The notes beneath the pieces are model-generated. The model did no database searches. It saw only the letters and a list, made by a program, of their open reading frames with translations, and had not been told where the DNA came from. Positions 19,014-28,500 of a stretch of DNA of 64,000 bases are shown here, one piece after another. The DNA is from Pelagibaculum spongiae (GTDB lineage: Bacteria > Pseudomonadota > Gammaproteobacteria > Enterobacterales > Pelagibaculaceae): NCBI RefSeq assembly GCF_003097315.1, contig NZ_QDDL01000003.1, positions 372,001 to 436,000 of the forward strand. Reading direction: 5' to 3'. Within the stretch, counting starts at the first letter, position 1, and each line of letters opens with the position of its first letter. Made by a program: the position numbers and the translations under genes.

Positions 19014-20711
19014 ATGGCCATTAGCCGCAGACGGTTTTTTATTGGCGCAGCTTCTAGCGCAGCCCTCCCCCTGATTGGCGGTTTAGCCAAAGCAGCAGAT
19101 CCCGATGCTCAATTTGCCCACGGCGTTGCCAGCGGCGACCCGCTACAAGACCGAGTAATTTTATGGAGCCGGGTGACTCAACAAGATATGAGCCAAATGA
19201 TTGATGTGCGCTGGACCATTGCCAGCGACCCAGAGATGGTTAACATTGTTCAATCTGGCTGGCATTTAACCGGGCCAGATCGCGACCACACCATTAAGGT
19301 TGATGTAACCGGTCTTCAGCCTGCCACCACTTATTATTACCAGTTCGATTTACCCCAAGGCACCACCAGCATGGTCGGTCGAACTCGAACTTTGCCTACT
19401 GGCAGCCCTGAACATTTGCGCATAGCCATGTGCTCTTGCTCCAACCTGCCCTATGGCTATTTCAATGCCTATAAACAAATGGCTAAACGTGCCGACCTCG
19501 ATTTAGTTTTGCACTTGGGCGATTACATTTATGAATATGGCGACGGCCAATATGGTGATATTCGTAGCCCATTACCTGCCCATGAAATGCTAACGCTGCA
19601 AGATTACCGCACCCGCCACGGCCAATATAAAACCGATGTTGATTTACAAGCCGTGCACCAGCAACACCCTTTTATAAATGTTTGGGATGACCACGAATTT
19701 ACCAACGACACCTGGAATGGCGGCGCAGAAAACCATACCGAAGGTGAAGAAGGCGCATGGGTTGAACGCAAGCAAAATGCAATTCGTGCTTTTTATGAAT
19801 GGCTGCCGATTCGGCAAACCGACGCCGAAGATAAATCTAGGATTTTCCGCCAATTTGCCCTAGGCGACTTGGCCGACCTGACTATGCTAGACACTCGGTT
19901 TTATGGCCGCAGCGAACAAGCTCCTGGCATCGTCAGTGAAATTGCCAAGCTGGTAAAAGATGGCTTGTTTAATGAAGAAGATATGCAGCGCCTCACTGCC
20001 AAAATTGATATGGAAACGGTGGAAGATGAAAGCCGCTCCTTATTAGGTGCCGAGCAAGAAGACTGGTTGTATCAACAACTGAGTAGTTCCAATAACAACA
20101 ATACCATTTGGAAATTATTGGGCCAGCAAGTAATGATGGGGCAACTGGGCTTTAATAACATTGGTTTTAATATGGATCAATGGGATGGTTATAAGCCAAG
20201 CCGCCAGCGTTTTCTCGACCATATCACCGGCAAACAAAGCGGTGAAAAGATTGATAACGTAGTCGTACTCACGGGTGATATTCACTCATCTTGGGCAATG
20301 GAAGTTGCCGAAAACCCATATAGCAGTCAGCAGTATGATTACGTCAGCGGAGAAGGTTCGGTTGCCGTCGAGTTTGTTACTCCAGGTATTAGCTCTCCTG
20401 GCATACCAGAAGAAAAATTGGCAGTATTGGCAGCAGATGCAATCAAAATCGTCAATCCACACATTAAATATTGCAACTTCTTTTACCGGGGATATGTCGT
20501 ATTAGATATCAAGCGAGATAGAATTCAAGCTGACTGGTTCCATGTACCTACGGTTGACGAACCTTCCGATGAAGAATTTCACGCCAAGGCATATGAAGTC
20601 ACCAATGGCAGAAACCGAATTGAAGTAGTAAAAAGTGGCCCCGCTGAAAACAAAGCCAACCCACCGGCATTAGTTACTGCACCATTTTACTTAAATCAGC
20701 CAGCCAGCTAA
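19014..20711 (+). CDS. phoD: PhoD-family alkaline phosphatase/phosphodiesterase, Tat-exported
   Basis: 565 residues. The N-terminus ISRRRFFIGAASSAALPLIGG is a twin-arginine signal followed by AKA-AD cleavage near residue 27. An N-terminal PhoD_N domain (FAHGVASGDPLQDRVILWSRV) precedes the metallophosphatase domain with HLGDYIYEYGDG, VWDDHEFTND, LDTRFYGRSEQ and VLTGDIHSSWAMEV, which supply the metal ligands. PhoD enzymes use Ca2+ and Fe3+ to hydrolyse phosphomono- and diesters in the periplasm or outside the cell and help scavenge phosphate. The gene is monocistronic. I found no convincing Pho box upstream. Confidence 0.9.
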   Translation: MAISRRRFFIGAASSAALPLIGGLAKAADPDAQFAHGVASGDPLQDRVILWSRVTQQDMSQMIDVRWTIASDPEMVNIVQSGWHLTGPDRDHTIKVDVTGLQPATTYYYQFDLPQGTTSMVGRTRTLPTGSPEHLRIAMCSCSNLPYGYFNAYKQMAKRADLDLVLHLGDYIYEYGDGQYGDIRSPLPAHEMLTLQDYRTRHGQYKTDVDLQAVHQQHPFINVWDDHEFTNDTWNGGAENHTEGEEGAWVERKQNAIRAFYEWLPIRQTDAEDKSRIFRQFALGDLADLTMLDTRFYGRSEQAPGIVSEIAKLVKDGLFNEEDMQRLTAKIDMETVEDESRSLLGAEQEDWLYQQLSSSNNNNTIWKLLGQQVMMGQLGFNNIGFNMDQWDGYKPSRQRFLDHITGKQSGEKIDNVVVLTGDIHSSWAMEVAENPYSSQQYDYVSGEGSVAVEFVTPGISSPGIPEEKLAVLAADAIKIVNPHIKYCNFFYRGYVVLDIKRDRIQADWFHVPTVDEPSDEEFHAKAYEVTNGRNRIEVVKSGPAENKANPPALVTAPFYLNQPAS

Positions 20712-20730
20712 TCGCAAATGCCATGCTTTT

Positions 20731-20835
20731 ACTGGGAGCACAGGCGGCTTGCCTGCAAAGTGCCAAAGGCACATGCTTTACGACTTGATAAATACTGTTG
20801 TATTTGAATTCAGATAAGCAACCTACGCTCCCAGT
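20731..20835. repeat. REP-like palindromic intergenic repeat, copy 2
   Basis: Inverted ends ACTGGGAG / CTCCCAGT and the internal block AGGCGGCTTGCCTGC, then AAAGTGCCAAAGGCAC. It is the same family as 4042-4142, and both lie just behind a stop codon. Confidence 0.65.
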
Positions 20836-20884
20836 ATCCGTGTATTTATACGCATACTGAATAATTCTCTTTTATTTTAAATAC

Positions 20885-20917
20885 AAAAAAAGCGCTCAAT
20901 TATTTGAGCGCTTTTTT
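20885..20917. terminator. Bidirectional terminator between phoD and the solute-binding-protein gene
   Basis: Perfect stem AAAAAAAGCGCTCAA / TTGAGCGCTTTTTT with a TTAT loop between two convergent genes. Confidence 0.85.
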
Positions 20918-20933
20918 ATATATCTAACGATCA

Positions 20934-21854
20934 TCACCAACTACCCAGCAGACCAGCCCACACGTCTTTATTTATCTCATCAATATGTTCGGGCATATAT
21001 AAATCAGGGTAACTTTTCATCGGAGACAAAAAAGTTTTAGCCACTGGTGCTGCTTGATATTTTTCAAATATTTTTTGCCAACGACCATTTTTAATAATCT
21101 TAGCTAAACCTTGGTCAAATAAATCACGATGCTGCTTATCAACAAATGCTGCATTAAACCAATTTCTGACTGGCCATAGCGAATGAACCTGATAACGAAA
21201 ATGCTTTTTAGGATCTTGCCGCTTTAACCGCTCTGTCATTTGCCGGAAAACAATCAAATCATCAACGATTACATCAACCCGACCCGACCAAAATAAACGA
21301 GTACGGGAGAAATCATTCACCACCGGGAAAAACTGCTTTTTGTAATCACCTTTGTCAGCAAACAAACTAGCAAATTCTTGGTTAAGATCATTCGCTGCTG
21401 ACTGCCAACTCGCGATTTTATAATCTTTTAAATCACTCGCTCTATTAAGCTGCAAGTTGTCATTCGTGCGAGTAATCGCCACATCCTGATAATAAATATA
21501 AGGCTGGGAATAATAGACTTCTGGCGCCGGCACCAACCCTGGTTTGGTGACACCACGGCCATCTAATGGCAACTGCGCAATGCGATCCATACGCAAATAA
21601 CTCATCCAGACCGGCTTTAATTCAACATCAACCGCCGCCAAGGCTGCCCTAACTATTTCAACTTCAATCCCTTTCGTTTCATCAATCACATAGGGTGCAG
21701 GCCGACCAATTGAAAACGCAAAACTGATCTGCTGTTGGCAGCCAGAACAATTTGAGTTAACCGGGACAACTTGGCTAGCAGCAGACTCAGTAGCCACTAT
21801 CAACCCAGCAAAACAGCCAATACAACTTATAAAAACCCGTAACAAACGCAGCAA
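20934..21854 (-). CDS. Periplasmic solute-binding protein, family 3 (amino-acid-binding type)
   Basis: 306 residues with a hydrophobic signal sequence ending near ESAASQ (about residue 27). The mature protein has the pattern of SBP_bac_3 proteins: FSIGRPAPYVIDETKGIEVEI near the N-terminus, a hinge around the YYSQPYIYYQDVAIT segment and a C-terminal GLAKIIKNGRWQKIFEKY. No permease or ATPase gene is next to it, so it may serve a transporter elsewhere or act as a sensor-type orphan. The start is uncertain: the frame opens with TTG at 21854 (second TTG three codons later), and no ATG is suitably placed. Confidence 0.75.
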   Translation of the reverse strand: MLRLLRVFISCIGCFAGLIVATESAASQVVPVNSNCSGCQQQISFAFSIGRPAPYVIDETKGIEVEIVRAALAAVDVELKPVWMSYLRMDRIAQLPLDGRGVTKPGLVPAPEVYYSQPYIYYQDVAITRTNDNLQLNRASDLKDYKIASWQSAANDLNQEFASLFADKGDYKKQFFPVVNDFSRTRLFWSGRVDVIVDDLIVFRQMTERLKRQDPKKHFRYQVHSLWPVRNWFNAAFVDKQHRDLFDQGLAKIIKNGRWQKIFEKYQAAPVAKTFLSPMKSYPDLYMPEHIDEINKDVWAGLLGSW

Positions 21855-22130
21855 AAATTACAACCTGTACACCTTAATTCACAGATAGTTAAAGCCTAGT
21901 CAAAAATCTGACCGCGCTGATACCGGCTAACAAGCTACAACAGCCCCTCAAGAATGAAACGTATTAGCAAGGGCGTGGTGAGCGTGGGCACAGTCACTTC
22001 GGAAAACCTCCGCCGAGACAACTCGAAAAGCTAAATAACCGTATTTTTTTAATGCAGAATATTTAGTGGCAGGTTACTTAAAATGCTTACTCGTTTACGC
22101 CTTGCCAGGCCAGATATTTAAAACATAAAG

Positions 22131-22452
22131 GCCGAAGAAATTTTAAATTACCCCAAACGATTTCAATTTTTGAAATGATTTTTCTGGAGCAGAGCTACCA
22201 TCCTTAGCACATAGATTCCGACTTATCGGGTTTGGCACCCTGCGTCGCCCTAATCCGTGTATCCATGCACTTCCTGTCTGGAATGACGACTCAGAGTATG
22301 TTCAAAACTACAGCGTTTCATTAATCACTCCGCCATGCTCGCTATGGAAGGCGGGTATCCATAAGCAAAGAGAGCAAAACTCTAAAATTTCCTCACATGT
22401 TCGCAGGTAAAATTGAATCATTAGCAATCGGTGTATTATTTAATTCCAAGAC
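22131..22452. repeat. Dispersed ~300-bp repeat, copy 1 (next to the CRISPR trailer end)
   Basis: It matches 54196-54469 over nearly its whole length with many scattered substitutions. Shared blocks include AGAAATTTTAAATTACCC, GAGCTACCATCC, CACATAGATTCCG, GGAAGGCGGGTATCCATAAG and TATTATTTAATTCCAAGAC. Copy 1 carries a ~48-base extra segment around 22225-22275 that also resembles a piece at 7365-7440. It has no credible ORF. It ends about 110 bases before the oldest CRISPR repeat. The wider 21855-22561 stretch has no gene. Confidence 0.75.
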
Positions 22453-22561
22453 TATAAATTGGATTAGCGCAGCACCACCCGATATTTTAAATTACAAAAA
22501 CTCACTGCATAGCCAACAAAAAAAAGTAGGATCAAGTTATAGCCATCAAAATAATTTTTTA

Positions 22562-25500
22562 TTTCTAAACCGCCTTTGCGGCGGTGAACTGAAGACCGCG
22601 GCGGTGTTGAGCAAGTCTACCTTTCTAAACCGCCTTTGCGGCGGTGAACTTTTTCAAGATATTTGCTCTACGGTTTTTTTGGTTTCTAAACCGCCTTTGC
22701 GGCGGTGAACGCTTCGCATGCGGCAAACCCATTGCTGCGGCTTTTCTAAACCGCCTTTGCGGCGGTGAACAAATTCGCGTTTTAATTGATGTGATGGTTT
22801 CGTTTCTAAACCGCCTTTGCGGCGGTGAACGCAGAAATGCGCGGTGAAACGCGGCAGCAATTTTTCTAAACCGCCTTTGCGGCGGTGAACTTTGCTAGCT
22901 GGGGTAGGGTTAGCCTGAGCCTTTTCTAAACCGCCTTTGCGGCGGTGAACCGGTAGCAAGCATCAATCCGGTTTCATTCAACTTTCTAAACCGCCTTTGC
23001 GGCGGTGAACTCGGCTAATAATGGTTCAATTGATACGCTATTTTTCTAAACCGCCTTTGCGGCGGTGAACAGCGCAAATCAGATGGTGATGGCTCAGTTA
23101 GCTTTCTAAACCGCCTTTGCGGCGGTGAACTGTAATTGATTTGAAATAGACCGATTACTGTATTTCTAAACCGCCTTTGCGGCGGTGAACCAATAGGTAT
23201 TCAGATCTGCTCAGAAGACAATTTTCTAAACCGCCTTTGCGGCGGTGAACCAAGTGGTAGCTACTGCTGACGTTTCGGTGATTTTCTAAACCGCCTTTGC
23301 GGCGGTGAACTTAAACAAGAACAGAATGGTTACGCTCATTTTTTTCTAAACCGCCTTTGCGGCGGTGAACATGCTTGCTTTCGCCGGTCTTTGGATCAAC
23401 TTTTTCTAAACCGCCTTTGCGGCGGTGAACCTTGTTTGACGGTCGTGTAGTTGTAACAAATGTTTCTAAACCGCCTTTGCGGCGGTGAACAAGAACTCGG
23501 GGCAACAGTGTAAAAACCAACATTTCTAAACCGCCTTTGCGGCGGTGAACTAACAATACCAACGCCTTTTCCAGATCGTGTATTTCTAAACCGCCTTTGC
23601 GGCGGTGAACTTAAACAAGAACAGAATGGTTACGCTCATTTTTTTCTAAACCGCCTTTGCGGCGGTGAACCGGAAGTTCGCAATCTGGCGACCATCGTAA
23701 ATTTTCTAAACCGCCTTTGCGGCGGTGAACATTCAACCGAACATGAAATCGTTGCGGGTGGTTTTCTAAACCGCCTTTGCGGCGGTGAACTTACCCCGGA
23801 AATTATCCGGGGTTTTTTTTGGTTTCTAAACCGCCTTTGCGGCGGTGAACATTTTACAAAGGCGGATTCTCTAGAGTCTGATTTTCTAAACCGCCTTTGC
23901 GGCGGTGAACATGCACTGCTCAGAGTACAAAGATTCAGACATTTTCTAAACCGCCTTTGCGGCGGTGAACCTATATATAATAGCCCGATCTTGTCCCATG
24001 GTTTTCTAAACCGCCTTTGCGGCGGTGAACGAAGTTCCACCGGAATCAAAAGCAGCGGTGATTTTCTAAACCGCCTTTGCGGCGGTGAACTGCGCGTTAC
24101 GGCGTTCCTGTTGATTTATTCGTTTCTAAACCGCCTTTGCGGCGGTGAACGAATGGTACAAAACCAATTTTGGCGAACAAGCTTTCTAAACCGCCTTTGC
24201 GGCGGTGAACACTGATCAAGAAACTATTCAAATTTGCAGAGTTTTCTAAACCGCCTTTGCGGCGGTGAACATATTTGCATTATTGATACACCTCCCGCGC
24301 TTTTTCTAAACCGCCTTTGCGGCGGTGAAATAACAATACCAACGCCTTTTCCAGATCGTGTATTTCTAAACCGCCTTTGCGGCGGTGAACTTTGTTGAAC
24401 AGAGCGAGGATTGAAGCGATTTTTTTCTAAACCGCCTTTGCGGCGGTGAACCTTGTGATCGTGGCGTCCTGCGCGTACTCCTTTTTCTAAACCGCCTTTG
24501 CGGCGGTGAACCGGTAGCGAGCATCAATCCGGTTTCATTCAGCTTTCTAAACCGCCTTTGCGGCGGTGAACAATAATTCCCGTCAATGTTGCTATTTTCG
24601 CCATTTCTAAACCGCCTTTGCGGCGGTGAACTATCTAATTTAAGGCCATTAAAACCGCTTGATTTTCTAAACCGCCTTTGCGGCGGTGAACGTACAGTGC
24701 TGTTCTCTGGAAACCAAGGGTCTTTTCTAAACCGCCTTTGCGGCGGTGAACGAATTGCGAGTTAATCACGCAACTTCGGTGCTTTTCTAAACCGCCTTTG
24801 CGGCGGTGAACTTTCTTTTTCTGATATTCCCGGCACCGATAACTTTCTAAACCGCCTTTGCGGCGGTGAACTCGCCTTTCAACTCAGCCTCATCTTCCCT
24901 GCATTTCTAAACCGCCTTTGCGGCGGTGAACGCCGTGCGCACATAATGCTGCTGCATTTTTTTTTTCTAAACCGCCTTTGCGGCGGTGAACGTGGCTTTT
25001 GTGCCATCTTTGGGCGGTTGGTTTTTCTAAACCGCCTTTGCGGCGGTGAACTCGCCTTTCAACTCAGCCTCATCTTCCCTGCATTTCTAAACCGCCTTTG
25101 CGGCGGTGAACATTGAAATTGATGAAAATGACTTTGGCTACATTTTCTAAACCGCCTTTGCGGCGGTGAACCCCTTCGCCTATCTGTTCAAGAGAGTTAC
25201 CTATTTCTAAACCGCCTTTGCGGCGGTGAACATTAACGCCTTTCAAAACCAAAGTCAGACGTTTTTCTAAACCGCCTTTGCGGCGGTGAACATACACTAG
25301 CGCTTCAAGCTTCAGCATATGGCTTTCTAAACCGCCTTTGCGGCGGTGAACTGGTTCAGCGGCGCAACGATGGCCGCCAGGATTTTCTAAACCGCCTTTG
25401 CGGCGGTGAACATACGCGACCAATAATCGGCGGCTTGGTTTCTTTTCTAAACCGCCTTTGCGGCGGTGAACGAACAGTTCAGGAATCCAGTTTTTCAGCT

Positions 25501-28500
25501 GTTTTTCTAAACCGCCTTTGCGGCGGTGAACTCCATGCGAGTCCAGCCGACCGCGCCCTTAGTTTTCTAAACCGCCTTTGCGGCGGTGAACAATGAAATC
25601 TGACCCGGAGCGTTACGAAAGCTTTTCTAAACCGCCTTTGCGGCGGTGAACATGTTGAAGCGCTGGCGCGCAAAACCTACGGCTTTCTAAACCGCCTTTG
25701 CGGCGGTGAACTTGCGCACTGCAGGTGACTTGGTTGTTCTGCTTTTCTAAACCGCCTTTGCGGCGGTGAACGACCAGTCGATATCGTTTGTGGAATCAAC
25801 GCCTTTCTAAACCGCCTTTGCGGCGGTGAACGCCACTACGATGCGGATAGTTCGCTGCGCGGTTTTCTAAACCGCCTTTGCGGCGGTGAACTTGGCGATG
25901 ACGATTTGCGTACTTACCTGGTTTTTCTAAACCGCCTTTGCGGCGGTGAACCAGCTCTCGGGAATGCAGCGAGGAGCGGGAAATTTCTAAACCGCCTTTG
26001 CGGCGGTGAACTCCGCCCAAAGCATACCGCACCACTTCGTCAATTTCTAAACCGCCTTTGCGGCGGTGAACCATTTGCAGCGGGAGCTTTTTGATCCGGT
26101 TGTTTTCTAAACCGCCTTTGCGGCGGTGAACTCCGCCGATGTGTGTCGTTTCGAACTTAAACGTTTCTAAACCGCCTTTGCGGCGGTGAACTAATTTATC
26201 AGTTTCGATTGATGGTGAGATCTTTTCTAAACCGCCTTTGCGGCGGTGAACTAATCGGTCTATTTCAAATCAATTACATCGACTTTCTAAACCGCCTTTG
26301 CGGCGGTGAACGCATTTTGGCTATGCGGGTGGTCGATATCAAATTTCTAAACCGCCTTTGCGGCGGTGAACAAATAATCAACATTGATACTTCCACTCGT
26401 GATTTTCTAAACCGCCTTTGCGGCGGTGAACTTTTCCATCTTCTGTAACTATTGAGGCTGTTTTTTCTAAACCGCCTTTGCGGCGGTGAACGAAAAAATC
26501 TTTAGTCGAGCTACTGCAGTATTTTTTCTAAACCGCCTTTGCGGCGGTGAACTATTGCAAAGCAGTTTACTATTTACTTTTTTATTTCTAAACCGCCTTT
26601 GCGGCGGTGAACCTTCTACGCCAATACCAACCCCACAGGCGTATTTTCTAAACCGCCTTTGCGGCGGTGAACCCGCCAACCCCAAAACCGGGCTGGCTTA
26701 TTTTTTTCTAAACCGCCTTTGCGGCGGTGAACCAAATAGCTGGTAGGCGGCATTAAGTAACTCTTTTCTAAACCGCCTTTGCGGCGGTGAACGGCCAGTA
26801 AGTACCGTCATAACGATCTGACGCTTTCTAAACCGCCTTTGCGGCGGTGAACGGTGACAGGGTTTTTAGATTTGTTGATCAAATTTTCTAAACCGCCTTT
26901 GCGGCGGTGAACGGACAGAAATGGGTTTTCATCGTAATTAATTTTTTCTAAACCGCCTTTGCGGCGGTGAACTTTGCCGGTTGGCTTTAGTTTTCCTTTG
27001 TAGTTTTCTAAACCGCCTTTGCGGCGGTGAACGGTGTACGCCAGTCGTGTGCTGAGTTTCAGAATTTCTAAACCGCCTTTGCGGCGGTGAACTTTTCAAG
27101 CACGTAAGCTTCAGGGCTGGCCACGTTTCTAAACCGCCTTTGCGGCGGTGAACCTCAGCGACCATTGGCGCAGACTCAACGTAATTTTCTAAACCGCCTT
27201 TGCGGCGGTGAACTCAGATTCTTGCTGTGAATCTCCAGCCACTCCTTTCTAAACCGCCTTTGCGGCGGTGAACGAAAGATCCTCAATTTTATCTCCCGCA
27301 GAATGTTTCTAAACCGCCTTTGCGGCGGTGAACTTGTTCTGCGTATTGCTGCTACCAAGCATTGTTTTCTAAACCGCCTTTGCGGCGGTGAACAAATTGC
27401 AAAGAAAAGCGCTAATAATTACGGTTTTCTAAACCGCCTTTGCGGCGGTGAACTATCTCGGCTGCGATGACATCCCGGAAGGGATTTTCTAAACCGCCTT
27501 TGCGGCGGTGAACCAATTAAAGAACAAATAAACATGATCAATGGTTTTCTAAACCGCCTTTGCGGCGGTGAACTCAGTAAAGCGGCTTTGCCCTGATTGG
27601 TTGTTTTTCTAAACCGCCTTTGCGGCGGTGAACGCCAAGTAAGTTCTGCCACGCCTGCGCCGATGTTTCTAAACCGCCTTTGCGGCGGTGAACGAGCGTA
27701 TGAAGAGGATCATCCAACAGAAGAATTTCTAAACCGCCTTTGCGGCGGTGAACTGCTCGATCCTCCGGCATACCGTTCGTCATTGTTTCTAAACCGCCTT
27801 TGCGGCGGTGAACTGTTTGTAGATCATCACCTAGATCTTGAGTATTTTCTAAACCGCCTTTGCGGCGGTGAACTCTTCCAGCGCGGCTTTGTCGGCGGTG
27901 CTTTGTTTCTAAACCGCCTTTGCGGCGGTGAACGGCGTTTGACCGATATCGTCAGCGACCCTGGTTTTCTAAACCGCCTTTGCGGCGGTGAACGCAACCC
28001 GCGCTAGACCAAGTAGGCAGCGTGTTTTCTAAACCGCCTTTGCGGCGGTGAACGCAGCTCAATGCCTTTGCCGTGCGTTCCATAATTTCTAAACCGCCTT
28101 TGCGGCGGTGAACTGCTCATAATTTCTTCCCCATTTTTTTTGCCATTTCTAAACCGCCTTTGCGGCGGTGAACGGAACAAGTAGGGTGTAAGTAAGAAAC
28201 AAGTATTTCTAAACCGCCTTTGCGGCGGTGAACTCGGTATAGTAGCGGATGATAGTATGGTTAATTTTCTAAACCGCCTTTGCGGCGGTGAACCTACCTG
28301 TTGGCGCTTTCGATCTTAAATTGCTTTTCTAAACCGCCTTTGCGGCGGTGAACCGTTTAGATCGTCGTCATCTGCATCTGCATCATTTCTAAACCGCCTT
28401 TGCGGCGGTGAACTGAAAGCGAACGAAGCAGCCATTCACCGCAATTTTCTAAACCGCCTTTGCGGCGGTGAACGCAAATCAACCGTTTTTACTGGTTGGA

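Noticed and set aside
22131..22452. Repeat next to the array considered as an insertion sequence
   Set aside because: No transposase ORF and no clear terminal inverted repeats or target duplication visible, so it is listed only as a repeat.
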